Shown: positions 1 to 9,006, numbered from the stretch's first letter. The stretch: 64,000 nt of DNA from CAZHFW01 sp964531675 (GCA_964531675.1 CAZHFW010000011.1:33963-97962), one strand, 5' to 3'. Numbers and translations are program-made. Notes: a model not told the origin generated them from the sequence alone.

Positions 1-1015
1 GCTGGTGACCTCCCTGAGGGAGCAGGACTATCCCAATCTTCGGATCGTCCTGAGCCTGGACCGCTGCACCGATCGCACCGTCGAGCTCGCGCGCGAGCAG
101 ATCGGGAGCGACCAGCGCTTTGAGATCCTCGAGCTGACCGCGTGCCCAGAAGGCTGGGCCGGCAAGGTCCACGCCGTGCACGCGGGTGTGACCCGTTCGC
201 GCCACGCGCAGGACGCGGACATGCTCCTGTTCGCGGACGCGGACACCGTGTTCGATCCGGGGTGCGTCCGCGCCGCGGTCGCGCTGGCCCGCGAGCGCAA
301 CCTCGAAATGCTCAGCGTGCTCTCGACGCTCACGCACGACCGCTGGTACGAGCTCTGCGTGCAGCCCGCCGCGGGGCTGGAGCTCATGCGCCAATACCCG
401 ATCACAAGGGCCAACCTGACTGAGGACCGCCGGGCGTTCGCCAACGGGCAGTTCATGCTCTTCTCCGCCGAGGCCTACCGCGCCATCGGCGGTCATGAGG
501 CGGTGAAGCAGGAACTGCTTGAAGACCTCGAACTGGCCCGTCGGATGGCCTACGCGGGTCGTCCCTCGGGCGTCTTCGTCGCCGATGGCGTGCTCTCGTG
601 CCGGATGTACCACTCCTGGTCGGAGTTCACGCGAGGCTGGAAGCGGATCTACACCGAGTCAGCCAAGCGCAAGGACTCCCGCCTGATCAAGTCGAGCTGG
701 CAGGTGCGCCTCTTCGGCTCGGTCTTCCCGACGCTGGGCATGGCGCTCGCGGTCCTTACGCTCGCGGGAGTGCCTTCGGACTCCTTCGCGGTGCGCACTT
801 CGCTCGGCGCGATCGGGATCGCAGCGTCGATCGTGTTCCTGGGCGCGATCACGCTCGCGTACCGCATGGGCCACACGCCGCTCTGGTGCGCCTTGCTTCA
901 CCCCTACGGCGCATGGCGAGTCGCGTCGATCCTGGCAGCGTCCGCCAAAGACCTTCGCACGGGGGCGCCGACGGTGTGGGCCGGCAAGAGCTACGTGCGC
1001 GAGCGACGGACCTGA
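1..1015 (+). CDS. Family 2 glycosyltransferase, membrane-associated (5' partial)
   Basis: The visible reading frame runs from the window edge to a TGA at 1013-1015. It opens inside the usual GT2 start (LVTSLREQDYPNLRIVLSLD), so the true start lies upstream and the GTG at 5 is probably an internal valine. The nucleotide-sugar DxD-like stretch (FADADTV, near residue 77) and the later acceptor-side ED motif (ELLEDLELARR) fit a GT-A fold. Two to three hydrophobic segments follow in the last 100 residues, ending in a short basic tail, as in membrane GT2 enzymes of the carotenoid or lipid glycosyltransferase type. The acceptor cannot be told from the sequence. The family call is firm; the substrate is unknown. 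Confidence 0.8.
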   Translation, partial: LVTSLREQDYPNLRIVLSLDRCTDRTVELAREQIGSDQRFEILELTACPEGWAGKVHAVHAGVTRSRHAQDADMLLFADADTVFDPGCVRAAVALARERNLEMLSVLSTLTHDRWYELCVQPAAGLELMRQYPITRANLTEDRRAFANGQFMLFSAEAYRAIGGHEAVKQELLEDLELARRMAYAGRPSGVFVADGVLSCRMYHSWSEFTRGWKRIYTESAKRKDSRLIKSSWQVRLFGSVFPTLGMALAVLTLAGVPSDSFAVRTSLGAIGIAASIVFLGAITLAYRMGHTPLWCALLHPYGAWRVASILAASAKDLRTGAPTVWAGKSYVRERRT

Positions 1016-1028
1016 GCTTGGCGTGACG

Positions 1029-1214
1029 GAATCCAAAGCCAACGAGATTCCCTCGCTTGCACTTCGGGCTCGTCCGTTCCATCGCAATAAACGAATCCAA
1101 CGCCAACGAGCCCCACGCGCGAGCGTGGGGTCCCGGTCACGACGTCGGCGATGGCAGAGGTTTCAAGACGCCCCTCGCCACCCGATTCCCTCGCTTGCGC
1201 TTCGGGCTCGTCCG
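1029..1214. repeat. Intergenic direct repeats with a GC-rich hairpin
   Basis: The gap between the glycosyltransferase and the convergent thioredoxin gene contains two interleaved direct repeats. A 31-bp unit occurs at 1046-1076 and 1184-1214 with one mismatch. An 18-bp unit (GAATCCAAAGCCAACGAG) occurs at 1029-1046 and 1093-1110 with one mismatch. Between them a perfect hairpin, CCCCACGC-GCGA-GCGTGGGG, spans 1111-1130 and could serve as a terminator for either gene, though no T tract follows it. The second 31-bp copy ends three bases before the stop of the minus-strand gene. Confidence 0.7.
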
Positions 1215-1216
1215 CG

Positions 1217-2353
1217 TCACTTCTTCTCGCGTGCGGCGCGGTAGGTGTCGAGCGTTTTCTGGACCTCGTCCTTCATTTCCTTGTCGTCCTGCACAAGCGA
1301 GAGCGCGAGCTCCTGGGTCTTGATGGCGCCGTCGATGTCGCCCTTCAGGAACAGGACTCTTGCGAGCGTGTCCTTGACGTTGGGGTCCTGACCCTTGGAG
1401 AGTTCATCGGCGCGGGTCGCGAGCTTCTTGGCCAGGTCCAGATCGTGCTTGGCGCCGTCATCGCCATCGACGATCACCCACGCGAAACCGTTGATCGCCT
1501 GGGCGTTGTCCTTGAGCGAGCCTTCGGTCATCGTCTTGATGTACGCGTAGGCGTCCTGCGGGCGGTTCATTTCCTTCAGCAGCGTCGCGGACTTCCACAC
1601 CGCGGGCCCGAAGTAAAGCTCGGGTGAGAGCGCCACCAGCTCGTCGATGAGCGTCAGGGCTTCATCTTTCTTCTCGGCGCGGAGCGCACGCTCGATCTTC
1701 TGGTTGATCGCGTCGGCCTGCTGCGCCAGGGCTTCGCGCTTGCTCTCGAGCTCCATCTGGCGTTCGCTCTCGAGCTTGGCCTTGGCGATATCCCAGGAGC
1801 CGTCGACGACCTTGGGGAGCACGTCGTCGAGTTCCATCGGGTGGCCGATCCACGCGACCTGGCCCTGCTGGTTGATCACGAACGCCGCGGGGATCCCGTT
1901 CTGTTTGGCGGGCTCCATCCAGCCGCGCTGGAAGTCCCCGTTCTTGTCGTGGGCGACGCGGTAGTCCATCTGGTCGCCCATCTCCTTCACGAACTTGGGC
2001 ACGCCGTCCCAGTCCTGCTCCCACACGCTCACGCCGACGAAGGTGATCTTGTCGCCGTACTTCTTCTGCAGCTCGGAGAGGTGGGGGATGCTCACCCGGC
2101 ACGGCCCGCACCAGGTCGCCCAGCCTTCCAGCACGTAGATCTGACCCTGCTTGAGGCCTTCCACCGGGTCGCCCTTGAGCCAGCCGCTCACCTTGAAGGC
2201 GGGGGCGGTGCTTCCGACAGTCAGGGCCACGGCCGTCGCGGGCTTGGCCTGGGCCACCTGGGGCTTGGCCGCCTCCCCGGCCTGCTGGTTCTTGGCGGCC
2301 GCACCGGCAGCCAGGGAAAGGGCCAGGGGAACGCAGATCAGCAGGCGATTCAT
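1217..2353 (-). CDS. Exported TlpA-like thioredoxin with C-terminal TPR-like region
   Basis: The protein has 378 residues. A signal peptide (about residues 1-20, ending in a run of alanines) is followed by a linker and a TlpA/ResA-like thioredoxin domain at about residues 45-190 with an intact WCGPC active site (81-85). The cis-proline region reads NGIPAAFVIN. The last 190 residues are helical and charged (LRAEKKDEALTLIDELVAL and similar stretches), consistent with TPR-type repeats. It should act outside the cytoplasmic membrane as a disulfide reductase or redox sensor; the client is unknown. It faces away from the TonB-like gene across a 168-bp gap. Confidence 0.85.
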   Translation of the reverse strand: MNRLLICVPLALSLAAGAAAKNQQAGEAAKPQVAQAKPATAVALTVGSTAPAFKVSGWLKGDPVEGLKQGQIYVLEGWATWCGPCRVSIPHLSELQKKYGDKITFVGVSVWEQDWDGVPKFVKEMGDQMDYRVAHDKNGDFQRGWMEPAKQNGIPAAFVINQQGQVAWIGHPMELDDVLPKVVDGSWDIAKAKLESERQMELESKREALAQQADAINQKIERALRAEKKDEALTLIDELVALSPELYFGPAVWKSATLLKEMNRPQDAYAYIKTMTEGSLKDNAQAINGFAWVIVDGDDGAKHDLDLAKKLATRADELSKGQDPNVKDTLARVLFLKGDIDGAIKTQELALSLVQDDKEMKDEVQKTLDTYRAAREKK

Positions 2354-2521
2354 GTGGGGCTCCAGGTCAGGGAATGCGGTACGACGATGGTGGTCTGGGA
2401 ATAGTCGGGGGTGGTCGGGAACTGTCCGGTTTGTCCCGCTTTGGACCCCGCACTTCGGATAAAGTTACTCGGTCATCAGGGCGTCCCAAGCGTACAGACC
2501 GGGACGATCGCCGGTTCACCA

Positions 2522-4096
2522 ATGCGCCGATCCACCTTCTATTCCACCGCCTCGTGGGGCCTGAGTGCTGTGACGCACGCAGCCGCCCTTTTGGCGTTGA
2601 CGCGGATGGAAGCGGCGCCCGCGGCCCGTGCCTCTGATTCCAACCAGGCCCGTGAGATTCTGCTGCTCCCTCCCGCGGAGCCCCGTCCGCAGCTCACGCC
2701 TCCCAAGCCTGAGCCCAGGCCCGAACCCAAACCCGAGCCCAAGCCCGAACCGAAGGTCGAGGCCAGGCCGCCGGATCAGCGCGCGATCATCCTGGGTATC
2801 GACGACGGTTCGGACAAGTCCAAGAACTGGCTCGGCGCCAACGAAGAGACCCCGCACTCGGGTCCGAAGGCCGATCAGGATCAGGCCGCGTTCACCACCG
2901 CGCCGGGCATCCCGCTCGTGGGCAGCGCGACGTCCGAGTCCGCAGCACAGGCGCCGCAGAATCCGTCGACCAGCGCCGGGACGCCGCCGCCTTCGCCCGT
3001 CAACGCCAATCAGCTCCCGCCTCCGACCGAGTCGGCGCAGCCCGCGGCCAACAAGTCGCCCGAAGTCGTCCCCACGCCCGAGATGCCGCCGGACAAGCCC
3101 ACGCCTTCGCCTCCGAAGGACCTGCAAGGCACGTCAGGCAATCCCACGCCTCCGCGTCAGGTCGTTCCCGCCAAGGAGCAGGCCGAGAAGCCCGACGCCA
3201 AGACCGCGGAAAAGTCCTCGCCCGGCGTGAAGGACGCCGCCAATCCCACCGGGCCTGAGACCGCGCCGAAGTCCAAGCCCGAGGACCGCAAGCCCGACGC
3301 GATTCCGACGCCCGACGCGACGCCCGCTTCGCCGCAAGAGGCCAAGCCCGACGGCGATCCGAACCACACCGAGAAGCCCAAGCCCGAAGAAGCGCCGCCT
3401 CCTGCGCCCCCCGCGCCGGAGCGTGCCGCGATCGATCCGCGCGCCACGCCGAGCCCCGAGGGTGATCCGGACTCCAAGCGCGAGGAAGACGTCAAGCCCA
3501 CACCCGATCAGCTCAAGCCTGAGAATGGTCAGGACGCGCCCGCTCCCGCGCCCGAACAGGCGCCCGAGCCCAAGCCCGATTCCGCCGAGACGCCGGACCC
3601 CGCGCTCCCGCGCCCCGCGGCGCTCGACAACCCGCGCACGCCCGATGCGCCCGACGCCTCACCCAGTCCGTCCGCGCAGCCCATCCCCGCCTCCCCGGGC
3701 GCCAAGGGCACCGTCGGCGCGCCGGTCGCGGGCGATCGTCCGGGCTTGAAGTCCGATCGCGAGTCCGACGCGTCCTCGGTGCGCATGCTCACGGTGGACA
3801 AGCTCGGCAAGCCTCTGGCCGCCAAGGGCCTCAACATCACCACGGTCCGCCCGCGCTGGTCGACCACGGCGCTGATGATCTCCTCACCCAAGAGCCCGAT
3901 GGTGCGCATCGAGTTCAAGCGCAACGGACGCGTCTCCGAAGCCAAGTTCATCGAGGGGCAGTCCACGGGCTATCCCGACATCGACGAGCCTCTGCTGGAC
4001 GCCATCCACCGCTGGACCGCCAAGGGAAAGGTGCTTGAGGACCTCCCGCCGGGCGATCGCGGGGTCATTCTCATCATCCGCATCCAGCTGCGTTAA
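2522..4096 (+). CDS. Proline-rich TonB-like energy-transducer protein
   Basis: The frame is open from 2411, but the ATG at 2522 places a typical TonB N-terminus (basic start, then one hydrophobic segment around residues 8-24), so it is preferred. About 350 residues of proline/lysine/glutamate-rich linker follow, including perfect PEPKPEPKPEP-type repeats. The last 90 residues form a compact domain (MVRIEFKRNGRVSEAKFIEG then a DIDEPLLDAIHRW helix and a final beta strand) like the C-terminal beta domain of TonB. It should span the periplasm and contact outer-membrane partners. No exbB/exbD lies nearby, so the motor partner is elsewhere or the protein is a TonB-fold scaffold. Confidence 0.75.
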   Translation: MRRSTFYSTASWGLSAVTHAAALLALTRMEAAPAARASDSNQAREILLLPPAEPRPQLTPPKPEPRPEPKPEPKPEPKVEARPPDQRAIILGIDDGSDKSKNWLGANEETPHSGPKADQDQAAFTTAPGIPLVGSATSESAAQAPQNPSTSAGTPPPSPVNANQLPPPTESAQPAANKSPEVVPTPEMPPDKPTPSPPKDLQGTSGNPTPPRQVVPAKEQAEKPDAKTAEKSSPGVKDAANPTGPETAPKSKPEDRKPDAIPTPDATPASPQEAKPDGDPNHTEKPKPEEAPPPAPPAPERAAIDPRATPSPEGDPDSKREEDVKPTPDQLKPENGQDAPAPAPEQAPEPKPDSAETPDPALPRPAALDNPRTPDAPDASPSPSAQPIPASPGAKGTVGAPVAGDRPGLKSDRESDASSVRMLTVDKLGKPLAAKGLNITTVRPRWSTTALMISSPKSPMVRIEFKRNGRVSEAKFIEGQSTGYPDIDEPLLDAIHRWTAKGKVLEDLPPGDRGVILIIRIQLR

Positions 4097-4126
4097 CCCG
4101 CCCGAGCTGTCCTATCATCCCGGCTC

Positions 4127-5179
4127 ATGTTTGTCGATCGCGCGATCATCACCGTTCAGGGCGGCCAAGGCGGCGCCGGGTCTGTCTCGTTCCGCCGTGA
4201 GAAGTTCGACCCCAAGGGCGGACCCGACGGCGGCGACGGCGGCAAGGGCGGCGACGTCATCATCGTCGCCGAAGAGGGGATGTCCACCCTCTACGACTTC
4301 CGCAGCCAGCCCGAATGGGCCGCCGAGCCCGGCGAAGCCGGCGGCAAGAAGCAGTGCCACGGCAAGAACGCCCGCGACATCGAGATCAAGCTCCCCCCCG
4401 GGACCATGATCTTCAACGATGAGACCGGCGACCTCATGCACGACCTCAAGCCCGGCGAGCGCATCGTCATCGCCAAGGGAGGCAAGGGAGGCTGGGGCAA
4501 CGAGCACTTCAAGAGCTCGACCAACCAGGCCCCCAAGTACTCCACGCCAGGCGAGCCCGGCCAGCGCTTCCGCGTCCGCCTCGAGCTCAAGCTCATCGCC
4601 GACGTTGGTCTGGTCGGCCTTCCCAACGCGGGCAAGAGCACGCTTCTCAAGGCCCTCACCCGCGCCAATCCCAAGATCGCCAACTATCCCTTCACGACGC
4701 TGAGCCCGCAGCTCGGCATCGCGGAGGTCGATCCCGCCCGACGCATCGTCCTCGCGGACATCCCGGGTCTCATCGAGGGCGCCTCCCAGGGCGCCGGACT
4801 CGGACACGACTTCCTGCGCCACATCGAGCGCACGCGCATCATCGTCCACATCCTCGACGTGCATCCCGACAACGGCCAGTCTCCCGCGGCAAACTACAAG
4901 CGGATCCGCCACGAGCTCGGCCAGTACTCGGTCGCGCTCGCGGAGAAGCGCGAGATCATCGCGCTCAACAAGCTCGACCTGATCCCCGATCAGAAGGACC
5001 GCGACAAGGCGGTCAAGGAGCTCTGCAAGGAGCTCGGCCTGAACCCCAAGCGGGACGTGCTCCAGCTCTCCGGCGCCGCAGCGATCGGGCTCGACACGCT
5101 TCTCAAACGCCTCTGGGATGAACTCAATCCCTCCAAGGGACCGCTCCCGGGCTGGAAGGCCACGCAGGTCTCGGGCTGA
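4127..5179 (+). CDS. obgE: GTPase Obg (CgtA), ribosome-associated
   Basis: The protein has 350 residues, the family's usual length. The N-terminal glycine-rich Obg fold (residues 1-157, many GG turns) is followed by a G domain with G1 GLPNAGKS (164-171), a G2 threonine pair near 190, G3 DIPG (211-214) and G4 NKLD. It binds the large ribosomal subunit and acts in 50S assembly and stress growth control. The start ATG lies 31 bases after the TonB-like stop, so the two genes may share a transcript. Nothing abnormal is seen. Confidence 0.97.
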   Translation: MFVDRAIITVQGGQGGAGSVSFRREKFDPKGGPDGGDGGKGGDVIIVAEEGMSTLYDFRSQPEWAAEPGEAGGKKQCHGKNARDIEIKLPPGTMIFNDETGDLMHDLKPGERIVIAKGGKGGWGNEHFKSSTNQAPKYSTPGEPGQRFRVRLELKLIADVGLVGLPNAGKSTLLKALTRANPKIANYPFTTLSPQLGIAEVDPARRIVLADIPGLIEGASQGAGLGHDFLRHIERTRIIVHILDVHPDNGQSPAANYKRIRHELGQYSVALAEKREIIALNKLDLIPDQKDRDKAVKELCKELGLNPKRDVLQLSGAAAIGLDTLLKRLWDELNPSKGPLPGWKATQVSG

Positions 5180-5242
5180 GCATCCGCGTTTGACGCTTCT
5201 TTCGGGCGATTCATCTCGTCTGAGTAGTCAGTTTGGGTATCC

Positions 5243-5333
5243 GATCCCGGATTGACCGAGGCGGTCACTCTGGGCGTGGACTCGCATTGGGTGGATTGAT
5301 CCCGGATTGACCGAAGCGGTCAATCCGGGCGTG
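5243..5333. repeat. Two 36-bp direct repeats, each a hairpin
   Basis: Copies at 5243-5278 and 5298-5333 differ at three positions. The second copy holds a perfect hairpin at 5301-5329: 13-base arms starting CCCGGATTGACCG around AAG. The first copy has two arm mismatches. They lie between convergent obgE and tlyA and probably act as transcription-terminating or repeat-type palindromes. Confidence 0.75.
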
Positions 5334-5362
5334 ACGCGGGACCGGACGCTCGTGTACGACGT

Positions 5363-5434
5363 GCTCTGCTGCTCTGCTGCTCTGCTGCTCTGCTGCTCTG
5401 CTGCTCTGCTGCTCTGCTGCTTTGTCGCTCTGCT
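5363..5434. repeat. Octamer microsatellite (GCTCTGCT)n
   Basis: Seven perfect tandem copies of GCTCTGCT run from 5363 to 5418, followed by one diverged unit (GCTTTGTC) and one more perfect unit, ending at 5434. The array stops nine bases before the stop codon of the minus-strand methyltransferase gene, so it lies in that gene's 3' untranslated region. An 8-bp unit is prone to slipped-strand length change. Confidence 0.95.
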
Positions 5435-5443
5435 CCGCTCCGC

Positions 5444-6052
5444 TCACCGCTCCAGCACCGCCAGCCACTCCAGGTTTCCCTTGCCCGACTTGTTCTTGCT
5501 CGCGCCGCCCATGATCGGCGAGCGGGTCACGCCCAGCACGCGCACCCCCATCGATGGCAGCGTCGCGACGACTTCGTCATTCACCTGTGTTGCGGTCGCT
5601 TCGTCGAGCACGCCGTCCCCGTGCCTTCGCCCTGTCCTGGCCGAGAGTTCGTAGTGGGGCTTGATCAGCGTGATGATCCGCCCGCCGGGCTTGAGCCACT
5701 TGAGCGCCACGGGAATCACGAGCTTCTGGGGCGTCCATCCCATGTCCACGACCACCAGTTCGACGCCTCCTCGGGCCTTCACGTCCGCGTCGGGTTCGGC
5801 GTGCAGCGCGTTGGTCCGCTCGCGGAGCGTGACCTTGGGATCCTTGCGGAGCTTCCAGGCGAACTCGCCGTAGGCGGTGTCAACCGCGAACACGCGTTCC
5901 GCGCCGAGTTGCAGCAGACAGTCGGTGAACCCGCCGGTCGAGCAACCAAGGTCCGCGCACCAGAGGCCGCGCACGTCGACGTTGAACTCGCGCAGGGCGT
6001 GCTCGAGCTTCAGCCCGCCTCGTGAAACGTAGTTGTGCGCCGGTTCGGACAT
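5444..6052 (-). CDS. TlyA/FtsJ-type rRNA methyltransferase lacking the S4 domain
   Basis: The 202-residue protein starts at MSEPAHNYVSRGGLKLEHAL, which in TlyA-family proteins follows the S4 RNA-binding domain. The AdoMet-binding motif DLGCSTGGFTD is intact, and KPHYEL near residue 145 fits the FtsJ-fold catalytic lysine region. TlyA methylates ribose 2'-OH groups in 16S and 23S rRNA. The S4 domain (about 60 residues) is absent, and the 109 bases between this start and lpxI cannot encode it. RNA recognition must be done by the catalytic domain or a partner. The family call is firm; the exact target is unknown. Confidence 0.85.
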   Translation of the reverse strand: MSEPAHNYVSRGGLKLEHALREFNVDVRGLWCADLGCSTGGFTDCLLQLGAERVFAVDTAYGEFAWKLRKDPKVTLRERTNALHAEPDADVKARGGVELVVVDMGWTPQKLVIPVALKWLKPGGRIITLIKPHYELSARTGRRHGDGVLDEATATQVNDEVVATLPSMGVRVLGVTRSPIMGGASKNKSGKGNLEWLAVLER

Positions 6053-6161
6053 CCGTCTCCATCCAAGCCCATCGCCGACGTCTTGAAGACCACGCCAGCC
6101 GCGATGTTCGCGTCCCCGCAGGTTCGATTGTTTGCGTGCGCCGGCGTTCCGCGGGGCCTGT

Positions 6162-7049
6162 TCAGGCCTGACCGGTCGGGACGCCCACGATGGAGATCCC
6201 GAGCTCGTCGGCCAAGCCGAGCATGCGGCGCTTGTCGAGCATGATGACGTCGCCCGCGGCCAGCGCCAGGCATCCCCCGCCGTTCTTGTGCATGTTCTCG
6301 ATCGTGGTCACGCCGACCGTCGGGACGTCGGAGCGGCGGTCGTGCCCGGCGCGGGCGCCCTTGCAGAGCGTCCAGCCCTTGGCGCGGCACAGGTGCCCGA
6401 CGCGTTCGATCATGCGGTCCGTGCCTTCCACCGCTTCCACCGCGATCACGTCGCGTTCGCGCACCGCGATCGCCTGACCGATGTCCAGGCGAAGCGTCTG
6501 CGTGAGCAGGGGCCACACGAAATCGATATCGCCAAGCTGCTCGGGCGTCGGCTGGGTGCGGGTCATCACGCCCGCGGTCGCCATCTGGTCCGGGATCGGC
6601 GTCGTCGAATCCAGAAGCGCCACGCCGCAGCGGTCAAGCTCCTCGGCGATCGCCGAGAGCACCGCGTGCGAACGGCGGTCATGGCGAAGGTGCTTGTACC
6701 ACGCGTGGATCGTCCGCCAATCCGGGAAGTTCCGGATCAGGCGGAGCGGATCATGCATCAGCTTGGCCTTGTCGATCTTGCCGACCATGATCGCGTGCCG
6801 CACACCGAGCTGGGCCAGCGCCTTGCCCCACGTGCCGACGCGCAGGACGCCGACCTCGCGGAAGCTGTTGCACAGCGCCGGCAGTTCAGCCTCGTACTGG
6901 TTGGCAAGACCGAGCCCGTGAACCACGTGCCCGGAATCACGCCAGGACTGGGCGATCAGCACCGGGAGCCTCCCCCCGCCCGCGATCAGACCGACCGGAG
7001 TCGGAGGCGGAGGAGGAACAGGCAGGATGGTCAGGGCAGGTGCGTTCAT
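6162..7049 (-). CDS. lpxI: UDP-2,3-diacylglucosamine pyrophosphatase LpxI (DUF1009)
   Basis: The ATG at 7049 gives 295 residues, close to the family length. The frame is open to 7205, but the upstream extension is proline/glycine-rich and unlike the family. After a short polyproline stretch comes the LpxI start GLIAGGGRLPVL, then the central basic region and the C-terminal DUF1009 domain (ARAGHDRRSDVPTVG and the NGGGCLALAAGDVIMLD run). The enzyme hydrolyses UDP-2,3-diacylglucosamine to lipid X in lipid A synthesis at the inner face of the membrane. This supports a lipopolysaccharide-bearing outer membrane. It lies 109 bases upstream of tlyA on the same strand. Confidence 0.87.
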   Translation of the reverse strand: MNAPALTILPVPPPPPTPVGLIAGGGRLPVLIAQSWRDSGHVVHGLGLANQYEAELPALCNSFREVGVLRVGTWGKALAQLGVRHAIMVGKIDKAKLMHDPLRLIRNFPDWRTIHAWYKHLRHDRRSHAVLSAIAEELDRCGVALLDSTTPIPDQMATAGVMTRTQPTPEQLGDIDFVWPLLTQTLRLDIGQAIAVRERDVIAVEAVEGTDRMIERVGHLCRAKGWTLCKGARAGHDRRSDVPTVGVTTIENMHKNGGGCLALAAGDVIMLDKRRMLGLADELGISIVGVPTGQA

Positions 7050-7276
7050 GCCGACGTCAATCACACCGGCGGTTGGAAGGATCCACCCGGGTTCCGGACT
7101 TGGCCCGGGGGAAGCCCCCTGGGAGCCTGGCAATCTGGGAAGACCGGAAGGTTCCGGGATGCCGCCACGTATCGGCACTCTAGAACCGATTTGATCGCTC
7201 TTCAACCGATCGGGTCCTGTGCGGGGACGCTTCCGGGGGTTGAGCCGGGGCGGGGATCGGGTCGATAGAGCCTCCC

Positions 7277-7510
7277 GTGAGCTCCAGACTGGACATCACC
7301 GAGGGCGCCCCGGAGCCGGGTCAGGCAGGGACCCCCAAACCCTTTCTTCAGGTCTACTTCCGCTGCGCCAACTTCTACCAGCGGGTGTACCGCAACGCAG
7401 CGGGAACGCACTACGTCGCCCGCTGCCCGCGCTGCGGCAAAGTCGTCCGCTTTGCAGTCGGACCCGGAGGCACCTCCGAGCGCCGCTTTGAAGTCCACTG
7501 CGGCAGCTGA
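7277..7510 (+). CDS. Small zinc-ribbon-like protein of unknown function
   Basis: A GTG start gives 77 residues. The middle and end carry cysteines in a ribbon-like layout: FRCANFY near residue 29, RCPRCGKVV near 49-57 and HCGS at the C-terminus. This suggests one metal-binding site, but no family is recognised. It sits 36 bases upstream of the next + strand gene and could be translated from the same message. The reading frame, codon use and cysteine pattern support a real gene. Confidence 0.6.
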   Translation: MSSRLDITEGAPEPGQAGTPKPFLQVYFRCANFYQRVYRNAAGTHYVARCPRCGKVVRFAVGPGGTSERRFEVHCGS

Positions 7511-7546
7511 CTGGCGGGAAAACCCCGAGCGTCTACACTGCCCGCG

Positions 7547-8086
7547 ATGGCATCAGTGACTGGCACCGGATATCCGATCGCTCGCTCCACAGGCCTCTGC
7601 GCCGCCTCAGGCAAGCCCCTGAACGTGGGCGAACGCTACATGGCCACCCTCTCCGAGGTCGAAGGCTCCCCCGAACTCCGGCGGATCGATTTCAGCCTCG
7701 ACGCCTGGAAGGACGGCGCTCGCCCCGAGAAGGCGGTGCCCGGCGCCACCATGTTCGCGTCCTGGCAGGCGACCATCCCCGAGCCCAACGCCAAGAAGGG
7801 GATCGTGCTGGATCCCGCCGAGATGATCGACATCTTCGAGTCCCTCGCCGAGGCGACCGATCCTCGCAAGGTCTCGTTCCGCTATCTGCTGGCGCTCATG
7901 CTCATCCGCAAGCGCCTCCTGAAGTACGAAGGCCAGAAGCAGGGCGTGATGCTCGTGAAGCGCACCGGCCCTGGCGGAGGCGATGTCTTTGAAGTCGCCG
8001 ATCCGGGTCTGGACGAGATCGCGATCCAGGGCGCTCTGGAAGAGCTCGGCGAGATGATGGGTCTGTCCAGCAAGGAGCCCACGTGA
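7547..8086 (+). CDS. Conserved-looking protein of unknown function
   Basis: The protein has 179 residues with no signal peptide or membrane segment. The N-terminus (STGLCAASGKPLNVGERY) resembles a short metal- or nucleic-acid-binding turn, the centre is acidic and helical, and a RYLLALMLIRKRLLKYEG helix is followed by a beta-like end. I do not recognise a family. Its stop overlaps the start of the downstream lipoprotein by four bases (GTGA), so the two are translationally coupled. Together with the RDD gene this forms a tight three-gene unit. Confidence 0.65.
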   Translation: MASVTGTGYPIARSTGLCAASGKPLNVGERYMATLSEVEGSPELRRIDFSLDAWKDGARPEKAVPGATMFASWQATIPEPNAKKGIVLDPAEMIDIFESLAEATDPRKVSFRYLLALMLIRKRLLKYEGQKQGVMLVKRTGPGGGDVFEVADPGLDEIAIQGALEELGEMMGLSSKEPT

Positions 8087-9006
8087 ACACGCCGAGCTCC
8101 TTCAATCCCCGCTGCGCTCGCCTGGAGGCAGGCGTTCTGATCCTCAGCGCCGCAGCGTCCCTGCTCGGTCTGACCGGTTGCGACGCCTTTGATCGCACCG
8201 AAGCCAAGCCCGCGACGCAGGCCACGGCCAAAGCCACCGCCGCGAGTTTCGCGGAGCTGGCCAAGTCCTACAACCAGCGTGTCGCCAGGCTCGACCGCGT
8301 GTGGGCCCGCACGACGCTCCGCGTCGAAGGCGTGGAGAACTCGGGCGAGAAGATCGACGAGCAGGCCGAGGGCAATCTGCAGTTCATCCGCCCCCGCAAG
8401 CTCGCGCTCACCGTCACCAAGGTGGGCGAGCCCATCTTCTACCTGGGCTCCAACGACGAAGAGTTCTGGTGGCTCGACATCCGCCAGAACCATCAGGCGC
8501 TGGTCGGCAATCACGCCGACGCGACGCCGCGGAGCGTCGCAAGCTTCGGCGTGCCCGTGCTCCCGCTCGATCTCATCGAACTCCTCGGGCTTCTTCCCAT
8601 CGATCCCGCGGTCAATGGCACCGCACGCACGAGCCCGGCGGGCACCGAGATCTTCTTCCCCTCGCGCAGCGTCGTGGTCGCGATGCTCCTGGACCCCAAG
8701 ACCTTCGAGCCCAAGGTCATCGAGCTCCGGACGCAAAAGGGCCAGTCGCTTCTGCGCGCCGAGCTTCTCAAGTACAAGCCCGTCATGGTCCCGGGCGGAG
8801 GCGTCGCGCCCACCATGGCGACGTGGTACAAGATCGCGATCTCCGGCACGCAGACCAAGATGGAGATCCGCGTCTACGACGCCGAGAACCGGGGCGACCG
8901 CATGAAGGAAGCCCCCTACAAGCTCGACACGCTCCTCCGCGCGTACCGCATCGACGACGTTCGGACCGTCCGGCCCGACGGCAGCATTTCCGAAGCTGAC
9001 AAATGA
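8083..9006 (+). CDS. LolA/LppX-like lipoprotein
   Basis: The GTG at 8083 overlaps the upstream stop. Residues 18-33 form a lipoprotein signal peptide ending in LTGC (acylated Cys33). The rest resembles the open beta-barrel of LolA/LppX-type carriers, with repeated beta strands around EGNLQFIRPRKLALTV and a buried DEEFWWLDI strand. Such proteins bind lipids or sense envelope state. This fold assignment is inference; no catalytic residues are visible. The stop overlaps the next start by four bases (ATGA). Confidence 0.65.
   Translation: MNTPSSFNPRCARLEAGVLILSAAASLLGLTGCDAFDRTEAKPATQATAKATAASFAELAKSYNQRVARLDRVWARTTLRVEGVENSGEKIDEQAEGNLQFIRPRKLALTVTKVGEPIFYLGSNDEEFWWLDIRQNHQALVGNHADATPRSVASFGVPVLPLDLIELLGLLPIDPAVNGTARTSPAGTEIFFPSRSVVVAMLLDPKTFEPKVIELRTQKGQSLLRAELLKYKPVMVPGGGVAPTMATWYKIAISGTQTKMEIRVYDAENRGDRMKEAPYKLDTLLRAYRIDDVRTVRPDGSISEADK

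Noticed and set aside
5363..5434. CRISPR-like array
   Set aside because: The units are eight bases long and contiguous, with no spacers.
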